NCBI GenBank assembly: GCA_051418075.1
Contig: JBPRGG010000026.1
Span: 51,931 to 115,930 of the forward strand
From: JBPRGG01 sp051418075
GTDB taxonomy: Bacteria; Bacteroidota; Bacteroidia; Cytophagales; Cyclobacteriaceae
Length of the DNA stretch: 64,000 bases
Direction of reading: 5' to 3'
The notes beneath the pieces are model-generated. The model searched no databases. It was not told the origin of the DNA and saw nothing but the letters and a program-made list of their open reading frames with translations. Position 1 is the first letter of the stretch, and every line of letters starts with the position of its first letter. The position numbers and the translations under genes were made by a program. Of this stretch, positions 1 through 8,560 are shown one piece after another.

Positions 1-924
1 ATGAATACCGGAGTGGAAGCTTGTGAAACTGCCATAAAATTATGCCGAAAGTGGGCTTATAAGGTTAAAGGTATTCCGGAAAATAAAGCTAAAATCATTT
101 TTGTGCGCGGAAATTTCTGGGGACGCACATTGGCCGCTATTTCAGCTTCTACTGATCCAGCCAGTTATAAGGACTATGGTCCTTACATGCCTGGTTTCGA
201 AATTATTCCCTATAATGATCTTGATGCCCTTTCACAAAAATTAGATGATCCTGATATAGCCGGATTTATGGTAGAACCAATCCAGGGTGAAGCCGGTGTA
301 GTAGTACCGGATTCTGGCTACCTCAAAAAAGCATATGATTTATGTGCTAAGCATAATGTTTTGTTCATTGCCGATGAAGTGCAAACAGGAATTGGACGCA
401 CTGGAAAAATGATAGCCAGCCAGTATGAACAGGTTAAGCCTGATATCCTGATTCTGGGTAAAGCCTTGTCGGGTGGTGTATTTCCGGTTTCTGCGGCTTT
501 ATCTAGCCATGACATCATGCTTACCATTCGTCCCGGACAACATGGCTCTACTTTTGGCGGAAATCCATTAGCTAGTAAAGTGGCCATGGCAGCCCTGGAG
601 GTCATACGTGAGGAAAAATTGCCCGAAAATGCTTTTTACCTGGGGGAAATATTCCGCAATCGGATGAAAAATCTGATAAAAAATTCTGATTTGGTTACTT
701 TAGTCAGGGGCAAGGGATTGCTGAATGCCATTGTGATCAATGATCATGAAGACGGAAATACAGCCTGGGAAATTTGCCTGAAGTTAAAAGATAATGGGCT
801 TTTGGCTAAACCTACCCATGGAAATATCATTCGTTTTGCTCCTCCCCTGGTAATGAACGAATCTGAATTAAACAGCTGCTGTGATATAATTGAACATACG
901 ATATCAGAATTTGAACCCGTTTAA
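1..924 (+). CDS. rocD: Ornithine aminotransferase, 3' part (5' end outside window)
   Basis: This is a class III, PLP-dependent aminotransferase that converts ornithine plus 2-oxoglutarate to glutamate semialdehyde. The visible 307 residues begin at the conserved MNTGVEA segment, which in full proteins of about 400 residues lies roughly 100-130 residues from the N-terminus. The ATG at base 1 is therefore an internal methionine and the gene starts to the left. The segment FIADEVQTGIGRTGK holds the cofactor-binding Asp, and K154 of the fragment in ILGKALSGG is the expected Schiff-base lysine. The arginine operon lies 36 kb away, so this enzyme more likely serves ornithine/proline catabolism. An acetylornithine aminotransferase (argD) role is possible but less likely from the motif set. 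Confidence 0.9.
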   Translation: MNTGVEACETAIKLCRKWAYKVKGIPENKAKIIFVRGNFWGRTLAAISASTDPASYKDYGPYMPGFEIIPYNDLDALSQKLDDPDIAGFMVEPIQGEAGVVVPDSGYLKKAYDLCAKHNVLFIADEVQTGIGRTGKMIASQYEQVKPDILILGKALSGGVFPVSAALSSHDIMLTIRPGQHGSTFGGNPLASKVAMAALEVIREEKLPENAFYLGEIFRNRMKNLIKNSDLVTLVRGKGLLNAIVINDHEDGNTAWEICLKLKDNGLLAKPTHGNIIRFAPPLVMNESELNSCCDIIEHTISEFEPV

Positions 925-982
925 TTTTTTCAGCATGGTTTTTGAAAGAACAGCCAGGATTTTACCAATCGTATTATTTTGG

Positions 983-1897
983 ATGAAAAAATTGTATAGT
1001 AAGTTTTTCTACCTGGTGTTTGCTTCACTGATACTGGTGACCTGTTCTAATCATGACGATCCAAAAACCAATCATCAGGGACTCGATTCATTGTTTTCTG
1101 CCCCGATATCAATGGGCAAAGTGGAAAATAATGATATTGATGAGGCCTCAGGACTAGCGGCCAGCCAGGCAAATCCTAATATGCTCTGGACTCATAATGA
1201 CAGCGGTGATAAAGCCCGGGTTTTTTTATTGGACAATCAGGGCAAGCATGCCGGAGAATTTTACCTCAATCAGATTGAAGCTCGGGATGTGGAAGATATA
1301 GCTCTGGGACCCGGACCAGAGGCCAATCAAACTTATGTTTATCTGGCTGATATTGGCGATAATGCGGCCAGACATGCCGTGAATTACATTTACAGGTTTA
1401 AAGAGCCAAATGTAGAACAGGCTGATATACCAGTAAACAAAATGATTGACCAAGTGGATGTAATAAAATATACTTATCCTGAACAGGCCAGAGATGCCGA
1501 AACGTTGATGATTGATCCGGTCAGTAAGGATATCTATATCGTAACAAAAAGAGAGCCGCAGGTGCTTTTATTCAGAATTCCCTTTCCTCAGAATACTGAG
1601 GATACTTTGGTAGCAGAAAAAGTAGGGGAACTTCCTTATACCCTCATTGTAGGGGGAGATATTTCTCCGGACGGAAAGGAGATTCTGCTCAAAAGCTATA
1701 ATGAAGTGCTTTATTGGAAGTTGGATCAGTCTGAAGAAATTGCTGATATAATCCACAAAGTTCCGTTGGGGTTACCGTATGCTTCAGAACCGCAAGGAGA
1801 AGCGATTTGCTGGTCTTATGATCAGAAAGGATATTATACCTTGAGCGAGGAGGTAAAAATATTCCCGGCAGTTTTGTTTTATTATGAAAGAAAATAA
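983..1897 (+). CDS. Secreted lipoprotein, beta-propeller-like, function unknown
   Basis: I chose the ATG at 983 because it gives a 304-residue protein starting MKKLYSKFFY with a hydrophobic stretch and a lipobox ending LVTC. An in-frame ATG at 890 would overlap rocD and bury the signal. After the Cys comes a soluble domain with repeated segments such as EASGLAASQANPNMLWTHND, DIGDNAARH and RDAETLMIDPVSKDIYIVTK. These resemble blades of a calcium-dependent or WD-like propeller, often annotated only as hypothetical or 'PE-PGRS family' in this phylum. It is probably anchored in the outer membrane or on the cell surface. It lies 58 bases after rocD and 39 before the methyltransferase gene. No function is assigned. 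Confidence 0.8.
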   Translation: MKKLYSKFFYLVFASLILVTCSNHDDPKTNHQGLDSLFSAPISMGKVENNDIDEASGLAASQANPNMLWTHNDSGDKARVFLLDNQGKHAGEFYLNQIEARDVEDIALGPGPEANQTYVYLADIGDNAARHAVNYIYRFKEPNVEQADIPVNKMIDQVDVIKYTYPEQARDAETLMIDPVSKDIYIVTKREPQVLLFRIPFPQNTEDTLVAEKVGELPYTLIVGGDISPDGKEILLKSYNEVLYWKLDQSEEIADIIHKVPLGLPYASEPQGEAICWSYDQKGYYTLSEEVKIFPAVLFYYERK

Positions 1898-1936
1898 AAG
1901 TATTCACTCTGAAAAATAAATTTGATTCTTTAAAGT

Positions 1937-2422
1937 ATGGCTTTGGCGTATTTTCAATCACCCATTGGATTACTGGCAATTAATGGAAATGATAAAGAAA
2001 TTAAAAGCATCCGTTTTTCAGATGAATTTTACATGCCACCATCAGCCACAATTCCAGTTGAAGTAGCGCAGTGCCTGGTGCAGCTAAAAGATTATTTTGA
2101 TGGAAAGAGAAATGGTTTTTCTTTGAATCTGAATATAACAGGATCAGAATTTCAAAGAGAAGTATGGAGGTTACTGCAGCAAATCAGGTATGGAGAAACT
2201 TGGTCTTACCGGGATCTGGCTAAAAAACTGGGTAACCCGGATGCTATCAGGGCAGTAGGGAAAGCAAATGCCAGTAATCCGGTGGCTATTGTAATACCTT
2301 GTCACCGGGTAGTGGGCACAAATGGGGACTTAATTGGCTATGCCGGAGGATTGGACAAGAAAAAATGGCTGCTGGATCATGAGAATGCCATTATGCCCAA
2401 CCGACAATTAAATTTGTTTTGA
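1937..2422 (+). CDS. ogt: Methylated-DNA--protein-cysteine methyltransferase
   Basis: This suicide repair protein removes O6-alkyl groups from guanine by transferring them to its own cysteine. The 161-residue length is normal for the short Ogt type without an Ada domain. The active site is VIPCHRVVG with C122. The upstream DNA-binding wing has the usual SYRDLAKKLGNPDAIRAVGK pattern, with the Arg finger in AIRAVG. It converges on the LytTR regulator gene with 27 bases between stop codons and no obvious terminator hairpin. Confidence 0.95.
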   Translation: MALAYFQSPIGLLAINGNDKEIKSIRFSDEFYMPPSATIPVEVAQCLVQLKDYFDGKRNGFSLNLNITGSEFQREVWRLLQQIRYGETWSYRDLAKKLGNPDAIRAVGKANASNPVAIVIPCHRVVGTNGDLIGYAGGLDKKKWLLDHENAIMPNRQLNLF

Positions 2423-2449
2423 TGTTTAGAATGAGTAGCAAAACCGGAA

Positions 2450-3169
2450 TTAAAGGCTCATTTTTTCCTTAAATTTGGAGGCCTGCCTACGACTGACTTC
2501 TACTTTTTCACCTCCTTTCAGCTTTACCATAAGTCCTCCGTTAAACCAGGGTTCAATGGTGTCTATCCAGCTCAGGTTTACAATATGTTTGCGGCTTACT
2601 CTGAAAAACATTCTTTCATCCAGCTTTTCATCCAGGGCATTCAGAGATTTATGGATCATGGGTTTGTTACTTTCAAAATAGATCTTGATATAATTACCAT
2701 CTGATTCAAATAGCCGGACTTCAGACAATTTCACAAACCAGCATTTATCTCCATCCTTCACAAAAACCTGATCATTGACCCCGAGCTTTTTGCCATGGTC
2801 TGTTTCAAACTTTTCTTTTTGTTCTTCTTTAATCAGCTTTTGTACACTTTCTTTCAGACGATCCTGATGAATCGGCTTTAGCAGATAATCCAGGGCATTT
2901 ACTTCAAAAGCTTTTAAAGCATATTCATCGTAAGCGGTAGTAAAAATCACTTTAGGTACGATATCCAACATTTCTAATAGTTCAAAACCGGTTTTACCAG
3001 GCATTTGTATGTCCAGGAATAGTACATCGGGATTGATCTTGTTGATCTGTTCAAATGCATCATCCACATTGATGGCTTCACCTGCTACTTCTATATCTTT
3101 ATAATCTGCCAGTAAAGAGATCAATTCTTTACGGGCTAATCTTTCATCGTCTATCACCAGTGCTCTCAT
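2450..3169 (-). CDS. LytTR-family two-component response regulator
   Basis: This 239-residue response regulator has an N-terminal receiver domain (residues 1-120) with the acidic pair DD at 7-8, phospho-acceptor D53 in FLDIQMPG and a conserved Lys in LLKPIHQDRL. A C-terminal LytTR DNA-binding domain (about 135-239) carries FESDGNYIKIYF, FFRVSRKHIVNL and the closing VEVSRRQASKFKEK. It lies two bases downstream of the sensor kinase gene and is surely cotranscribed with it. In this phylum such pairs control surface, polysaccharide or stress functions, and the target here is unknown. Confidence 0.93.
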   Translation of the reverse strand: MRALVIDDERLARKELISLLADYKDIEVAGEAINVDDAFEQINKINPDVLFLDIQMPGKTGFELLEMLDIVPKVIFTTAYDEYALKAFEVNALDYLLKPIHQDRLKESVQKLIKEEQKEKFETDHGKKLGVNDQVFVKDGDKCWFVKLSEVRLFESDGNYIKIYFESNKPMIHKSLNALDEKLDERMFFRVSRKHIVNLSWIDTIEPWFNGGLMVKLKGGEKVEVSRRQASKFKEKMSL

Positions 3170-3171
3170 AA

Positions 3172-4206
3172 TTATATCATTTTTGGAATTTTCAATTCTG
3201 TTAAAACAAATTGATCATTTTCATTGGTTATATTAAAACTGGCATTTTCACCATAGATCAATTTAAGCCTTTGAATGGTATTTGAAATGCCATAACCTTC
3301 CTGTTTTTGACTTACTCCATTAAGGTATTGACCACTGTTTCTGATCTGTACGGTCAAATAGTTGCTGTTGGCAATAGCCCTGATTTTGACATATCCGCCT
3401 TCTTTGAGGGAAGAGATACCATGTTTAATTCCATTTTCTACCAGGGTCTGGATCATGAGGGGAGGTATCTGAAAATTTTTGGCTTCCGGGTCTATACTTA
3501 TTTCGGTTTTCAATCTTTCTTCAAAACGTATGGTTTCCAGATCTATATAATCTTTCACTGTCCGAATTTCCTCATTAAAGTCGGTTAGTCTTTTCTTATC
3601 CATTATCAATGAATTCCTCAAGATATTTGATAATTGGGTAATGGCATTTTTAGCTTTATTAGGATCCTCATCCACCAGCGCCCTGATACTGTTAAGGGCA
3701 TTAAAAATAAAATGCGGATTGAGTTGAGACTTCAATTTATTAAGTTCTATTTCATTTATAGCAGCATCGTACTTCAATGATTTATTGTAAGAATCCACAT
3801 AATGATACATAAAATAAAAAAGTGTCCATATAATATAAAGAACAATCGTAATGGTGATGTTATTCAATGTATTAATGAAAAACTCATAAAAAGTCTCATT
3901 ATCATTAAACTGCAGGAATAAAGATATTAGGTACTGGAATAAATAATTGAAAATGCTGAACACAACGATGGTCAGGAACAGTTTCAAAGCAATTTTTGAA
4001 AAAATTTGCTTCATCCAATGCTTTTTGCGGATAAAAAGACGGTAAAGATGTGTGGAAATAATAAATGAAAGTGCTATTAACAGGTAGCCTATCACCACCC
4101 GAGGAGTGGCGCTTCCTTTTTGTAAGGCAAAAAAGAAAATGTTTAGGAAACTATATAAGGTCCAACCGGTGATTTGTAAAATCCAATAAATGCGCTCCTT
4201 ACTCAT
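3172..4206 (-). CDS. LytS/YehU-type sensor histidine kinase
   Basis: This is a membrane sensor kinase of the His_kinase (PF06580) type. Residues 1-145 contain about four transmembrane segments (for example GWTLYSFLNIFFFAL, VVIGYLLIALSFIIS, LFLTIVVFSIFNYLFQYLI, ITITIVLYIIWTLFYFMY) with no sizeable periplasmic domain. The phosphorylation motif LNPHFIFNALNSIRAL sits near residue 165. The ATP-binding part follows, with an N-box in LVENGIKHG and a glycine motif GYGISNTIQRL. The short loops suggest it senses a signal within the membrane. It is transcribed away from the phosphorylase gene and upstream of its cognate regulator. Confidence 0.92.
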   Translation of the reverse strand: MSKERIYWILQITGWTLYSFLNIFFFALQKGSATPRVVIGYLLIALSFIISTHLYRLFIRKKHWMKQIFSKIALKLFLTIVVFSIFNYLFQYLISLFLQFNDNETFYEFFINTLNNITITIVLYIIWTLFYFMYHYVDSYNKSLKYDAAINEIELNKLKSQLNPHFIFNALNSIRALVDEDPNKAKNAITQLSNILRNSLIMDKKRLTDFNEEIRTVKDYIDLETIRFEERLKTEISIDPEAKNFQIPPLMIQTLVENGIKHGISSLKEGGYVKIRAIANSNYLTVQIRNSGQYLNGVSQKQEGYGISNTIQRLKLIYGENASFNITNENDQFVLTELKIPKMI

Positions 4207-4618
4207 AATGTCAGCCTAAGCATTTAAAACTAAATTGAAATTTATTAATTTTTTGTTAAAAAAACGTAATTTGATCTTAAATGTCATGAAATCATTTAAA
4301 TTTTGCCTGGGAAATTACATAAAAGGTGTTAATGGTTTTTAGAAGGAATTAATTTTAAAAGTAATTTTTCTTTTACTTTAAATTCACTTGAATTTACGGA
4401 TTTGTTTAAATTACAAAAGAAAGCTTGGATAATTTGACATAATTAATTGGTTAATTGACTGAAGTTACTGATGATGAAGGTGATATAATTGTATTATTCA
4501 ATAGATTATATTACTTATCATTTATTATTTAAAGAAAGTTCCATATTATTGCGCAAAATAAAATATTTTAACAAGTCCTTATTTTTGGTATAAAAGAAAA
4601 TAAATAAATAGAACTAAA
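4207..4618. promoter_or_regulatory. Gene-free divergent region between kinase and phosphorylase genes
   Basis: These 412 very AT-rich bases separate two divergent genes and must hold promoters for both. The only Bacteroidota-type -7 element I can point to is TATTTTTG at 4580-4587 on the plus strand, 32 bases before the phosphorylase ATG. It lacks a clean TTTG or TTG about 20 bases upstream, so the assignment is weak. No hairpin or small gene stands out. Confidence 0.35.
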
Positions 4619-6268
4619 ATGAAAGAACAATTTAAACATCCATACAAGTTTGATCCGAAATATCAAAAGAGAGTTGCCTATTTTTGTATGGAATATGCCA
4701 TTGACCAGTCTCTTAAGGTTTACTCTGGCGGATTAGGCTTTTTAGCGGGTTCACATATGCGAAGCGCCTATGAGTTGGAGCAAAATGTGGTGGGTATCGG
4801 AATATTATGGAAATATGGATATTATGATCAAATCAGGAAAGGTGATCAATCTATGGATGTCCTTTTTCAGGAAAAACAATATAGCTTCCTGGAAGAAACC
4901 GGTATTCAGTTTCAAATAAATCTTAATAATCATCTGGTACATGTAAAGGCTTACTATCTTAATCCAAAGACCTTTGGCACTGTGCCTATGTTTTTCCTTT
5001 CTACTGATGTTCCGGAAAATGACTACTTAGCTCAGTCAACCAGCCATAAGCTGTATGATTCTGATTCTTCTGCCCGGATTGCCCAAAGTATCTTATTGGG
5101 TGTAGGGGGAGCAAAATTATTGGAAATCATAGGCCATGAAACAGAGATATATCATTTAAATGAAGCCCATGCGCTGCCGATCGCCTTTTATTTGTACGAT
5201 AAATACAAGGACATTAAGGAAGTGCAAAAGAGAATGATATTCACAACCCATACACCGGAAGAAGCCGGAAATGAAAAGCATGATATCCGGCTTCTGGATA
5301 AGCTGGGCTTTTTCAATGGCATTTCTCTGGATAATGTGAAAAAGATCTGTGGTATCAAGGATAATGTTTTTAATCATAGCCTGGTGGCTTTAAGATTTGC
5401 TAAAAAATCAAATGGTGTATCAAAAATCCACGGAGAAGTTTCCAATAAAATGTGGAACAAATATGATGGCATCTGTCCTATAATATCCATTACCAATGCA
5501 CAAAATAAAAAATACTGGGCTGATAAACAACTGATGGAAGCGCTGGAGAAAAAAGATGATGAAGGCCTGGTAAAAAGAAAAAAAGAACTGAAAAGTTCAT
5601 TATTTGCTTCCATAGCTGACCAAACCGGAAAGTTGTTCAGGGAAGATGTACTTACCATTGTCTGGGCCAGGAGATTCGCAGAGTATAAAAGAGCGGATTT
5701 GATTACTTTGGACAATGAAAGGTTTGAAAAGATCGTGACTGACAAAAACCGACCGGTACAGATTATCTGGGCAGGTAAACCCTATCCGATGGATTATAAT
5801 GCTATAAGTATGTTCAACCGCCTGGTACATTTGAGTAAGAAATATAAAAATGTGGCAGTATTGGTAGGTTATGAATTGGGATTGTCCCGAAACCTTAAAA
5901 ATGGATCAGATGTCTGGTTGAATAATCCGCGGATAACCAGAGAAGCTTCCGGTACCAGCGGAATGACTGCTGCCATGAATGGGTCTATCAGTTTATCTAC
6001 TTATGATGGCTGGATTGCAGAATTTGCCAAGGACGGTGTAAATAGCTTTATTGTGCCACCGGTAGATATTACTTTACCAGCACATCAGCAAGATCAGATT
6101 GATATACAAAACATGCTGGACATCGTGGAAAACGATGTTATTCCACTTTATTATGATAATCCTCAAGGTTGGGTGGGTATGATGAAAAATAGTATGAAGG
6201 ACATACTTCCTTATTTTGATGCTGATAGAATGGCCTATCAATATTATGAAGAGTTGTATACTTCTTAG
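4619..6268 (+). CDS. GT35 alpha-glucan phosphorylase-like protein (PLP lysine replaced)
   Basis: This 549-residue protein belongs to the short alpha-glucan phosphorylase family (TIGR02094 type), which trims maltodextrin or glycogen with phosphate to glucose-1-phosphate in the cytosol. Family segments are YFCMEYAIDQSLKVYSGGLG at the start, YHLNEAHA, FTTHTPEEAGNEKHD, WARRFAEYKR and TREASGTSGMTAAMNGSISL. In canonical members the last segment reads GTSGMKAALNG, and its lysine carries PLP. Here codon 450 (5966-5968) is Thr. The protein may be a divergent subfamily with changed chemistry. Its own terminator follows at once, so it is probably monocistronic. Confidence 0.85.
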   Translation: MKEQFKHPYKFDPKYQKRVAYFCMEYAIDQSLKVYSGGLGFLAGSHMRSAYELEQNVVGIGILWKYGYYDQIRKGDQSMDVLFQEKQYSFLEETGIQFQINLNNHLVHVKAYYLNPKTFGTVPMFFLSTDVPENDYLAQSTSHKLYDSDSSARIAQSILLGVGGAKLLEIIGHETEIYHLNEAHALPIAFYLYDKYKDIKEVQKRMIFTTHTPEEAGNEKHDIRLLDKLGFFNGISLDNVKKICGIKDNVFNHSLVALRFAKKSNGVSKIHGEVSNKMWNKYDGICPIISITNAQNKKYWADKQLMEALEKKDDEGLVKRKKELKSSLFASIADQTGKLFREDVLTIVWARRFAEYKRADLITLDNERFEKIVTDKNRPVQIIWAGKPYPMDYNAISMFNRLVHLSKKYKNVAVLVGYELGLSRNLKNGSDVWLNNPRITREASGTSGMTAAMNGSISLSTYDGWIAEFAKDGVNSFIVPPVDITLPAHQQDQIDIQNMLDIVENDVIPLYYDNPQGWVGMMKNSMKDILPYFDADRMAYQYYEELYTS

Positions 6269-6282
6269 TAATAAAAGATAAT

Positions 6283-6316
6283 AAAAAAGCCCTGTTTTGA
6301 TACAGGGCTTTTTTTT
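6283..6316 (+). terminator. Rho-independent terminator after phosphorylase gene
   Basis: An 8-bp stem AGCCCTGT / ACAGGGCT with a short loop is followed by a run of eight T residues and preceded by a run of A. It starts about 15 bases after the stop codon. The A run on the left means it can also work for transcription from the right, that is, for the minus-strand TPR gene that ends at 6353. Confidence 0.9.
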
Positions 6317-6352
6317 CCAATATGAATTCAATTTATTAAATCAATTAAACAC

Positions 6353-8179
6353 TCAGGGATTTAAAAAGTCACCTCTCAAATTCCTGAATCTTTTCCTGGC
6401 TTCTGAGGTAAATAAACTACCCGGATATCTTTTAAGGAAATCCTGGTAAATTTCCATAGCTTTGGTTTTATCTTTTAATTGCTCCTCATAAATTTTTCCT
6501 ATCATAAAATAAGCATCATCACTTAATATATCATGCTGATATTCATTAACTATTTTATTTAAATAGGATAAGGAAAGGTCAAATTCCCCCAGTTCCATAT
6601 AAATTTTACCTATTAACCAAAAAACTTCATCGGTGATGCTATGACCACTATATTCCTTAAGCATCCATTGTAAAGAATCCAAAGCAGTGTCTTTTTTATT
6701 TCTAAACAGTAATAATTCTATAGAAGCATAATCCTGCAATGCAGCATAAGTAGAATCCATCATAGAATTGTCCTGGATCAATAAGCTTAAAGACATGGCA
6801 TCATTGGCAATTTCACGGGTAGTGGCCAGCTTAAGTATATCAAGATGCTCCTGAGCCAGCTCAAACTCTCCTTTATAGAAACTCAGTTTAGCATTTTTAA
6901 GTTTTGCTTCATATCCTATCGGAGTTTCTTTTTGAGATTTTTCCACCTGGGAATACAGCAATGTAGATTCCCAGGGTTGATCGGTAAGCAGATATATATC
7001 TCCCAGATCAATTTTGCATTGTGAACGCAGGTTTGAATTAATTCTGGGCACCTGGAGGATCTTTTCCAATATGGCGATAGCGCTATCAAATTCATCCAGA
7101 TAGAAGGCATGAAGCATGGCTTTACTGCGCATAGCTTCCAATGTAGTATTATTCACTCCTATCTCGTCTATCAAATATTGGTAATCAGCTATAAGGTTAC
7201 GAATTTCTGATTTCTCTATGGGAAAAATATTTTTTATCAGTTCTTCCCTTGACTTAATAATGTAATTTTTAGCCATGGGGTAATTGATGGTTTTTGGATA
7301 TTCTTCTATTATATATTCAAATATCTTGATGGCTGTATTATAGTCTTTATTTTTCAAAGTGATTATTCCTACATCCATCACTTCAGATCCATTGCTTTTT
7401 TTTCTTTTATCATAAGCACGGGCCTGTATAAAAGCCCCATAAAAGTTCTTTTGCTGAAGGTTTACCCAGATTAATAATTCGCTGTATATCTCGTTATCTG
7501 GTTCATTCTGAACTTTTTCTATCAGTAGAGATTCTAACGAAGTCAGATCACCTTCTTCGGTTAATATATTTTGCAATACATTTTTCACATAATTGACATG
7601 AGAAGGATTTTGCTGGGAAAAATTCAAATATTCCTGGATCATTTGATCTCTTTTATTAATGATTCGGTAAGTATTGGCCAATTCTAAAGCAAATGCCAAG
7701 GGATCTTTACTGTGTCTTCTGCCTAACTGATAAGCTTTCACTGCATATTCCATTAGCTGGTTATTGATTAGATATTGGGCTGTTATCCTCAACTTATTCT
7801 GATCTGTTTTATTTTTTTCTATTAAATTGTTGAAATATGTTTCTTCAGCCGCTTTATCATTTTTCCGAACATATATTCTACCCATGTCTATTTGGTAGGG
7901 TATGTGATCAGGATATTTTTTCAATAACCTTTGTATATACTTTTCTGCTTCTGTATATGCAGCTGTATTTAGCAAAAGGTTGTAGTAGTTATTATGTACT
8001 AATGGTATGTTTTGAGGTTTTTTGATCAGATCTTCATAAATCACTTTGGCTTTTTCCAACTCACCATTGAAATAATATTCATTTGCCAGTGCGATATCAT
8101 CATTTGCCGTTTGGCTGTATGCAGGAATTAAGCATATTAGAAACAGTATCGTAGAAGTTAATTTTTTAGTTATCAACAT
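6353..8179 (-). CDS. Exported tetratricopeptide-repeat protein
   Basis: This 608-residue protein has a signal peptide (MLITKKLTSTILFLICLIPAYSQ, cleaved near YSQ). It is then almost entirely helical TPR-like repeats, with recognisable units such as ALANEYYFNGELEKAKVIYE, IDMGRIYVRKNDKAAEETYF and AYFMIGKIYEEQLKDKTKAM. It is probably periplasmic or outer-membrane associated and used as a protein-protein scaffold. Members of this kind often sit beside oriC-proximal genes in Bacteroidota, but I cannot name a function. Its start codon abuts the origin-like region, and a DnaA-box-like nonamer overlaps the start (8170-8178). Confidence 0.85.
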   Translation of the reverse strand: MLITKKLTSTILFLICLIPAYSQTANDDIALANEYYFNGELEKAKVIYEDLIKKPQNIPLVHNNYYNLLLNTAAYTEAEKYIQRLLKKYPDHIPYQIDMGRIYVRKNDKAAEETYFNNLIEKNKTDQNKLRITAQYLINNQLMEYAVKAYQLGRRHSKDPLAFALELANTYRIINKRDQMIQEYLNFSQQNPSHVNYVKNVLQNILTEEGDLTSLESLLIEKVQNEPDNEIYSELLIWVNLQQKNFYGAFIQARAYDKRKKSNGSEVMDVGIITLKNKDYNTAIKIFEYIIEEYPKTINYPMAKNYIIKSREELIKNIFPIEKSEIRNLIADYQYLIDEIGVNNTTLEAMRSKAMLHAFYLDEFDSAIAILEKILQVPRINSNLRSQCKIDLGDIYLLTDQPWESTLLYSQVEKSQKETPIGYEAKLKNAKLSFYKGEFELAQEHLDILKLATTREIANDAMSLSLLIQDNSMMDSTYAALQDYASIELLLFRNKKDTALDSLQWMLKEYSGHSITDEVFWLIGKIYMELGEFDLSLSYLNKIVNEYQHDILSDDAYFMIGKIYEEQLKDKTKAMEIYQDFLKRYPGSLFTSEARKRFRNLRGDFLNP

Positions 8180-8560
8180 ATTATAATAAATGATATAATT
8201 TTAAAATATTTTAAAAAGGATATATGTTGTTATTATTAAACTGTGGATATGTGGAAAAATTGTAATGTAAATACTTGACATTATATTTTGTTAATATTTG
8301 TTGAATAAATTCGTAGTTATCAACACTTTATCAACATATAAATATTTGATTATAAGTAAGTTAATAATATTTTAATATTATGTAACCATATTGTGGATAA
8401 AATTTTTTTACTTTGTAATGTTTATAAAGTTGTGAATTATTATGGTTGTCTTTCATTATATCCACAATTCGTGATAGTAAATTATTAGGAATGGTTGAAT
8501 TGATTAATTATAAACAATTTCTCCACAGTGATCCACAAAATTGTCCACAGGAATTAAAAT
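8180..8560. other. oriC: Probable chromosomal replication origin (oriC)
   Basis: This 381-base gene-free stretch is extremely AT-rich and carries clustered 9-mers equal to, or one mismatch from, the DnaA box TTATCCACA. The perfect copy is TGTGGATAA at 8392-8400. Near copies lie at 8170-8178, 8242-8250, 8250-8258, 8317-8325, 8328-8336, 8458-8466, 8519-8527, 8529-8537 and 8541-8549. Candidate unwinding stretches made almost only of A and T lie at about 8195-8240 and 8336-8390. mnmG (gidA), a common origin neighbour, is 2.5 kb to the right, and two parS-like palindromes are 4.4 kb away. The boxes are read directly from the sequence. The origin function is inferred. Confidence 0.8.

Noticed and set aside
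1..3. ATG at base 1 as the start of the aminotransferase
   Set aside because: The encoded MNTGVEA is a conserved internal segment. Full enzymes have about 100 residues before it, so the gene begins outside the window.
890..982. Extended start of the lipoprotein at 890
   Set aside because: It would overlap rocD and place 31 charged residues before the signal peptide. The ATG at 983 gives a clean lipoprotein signal.
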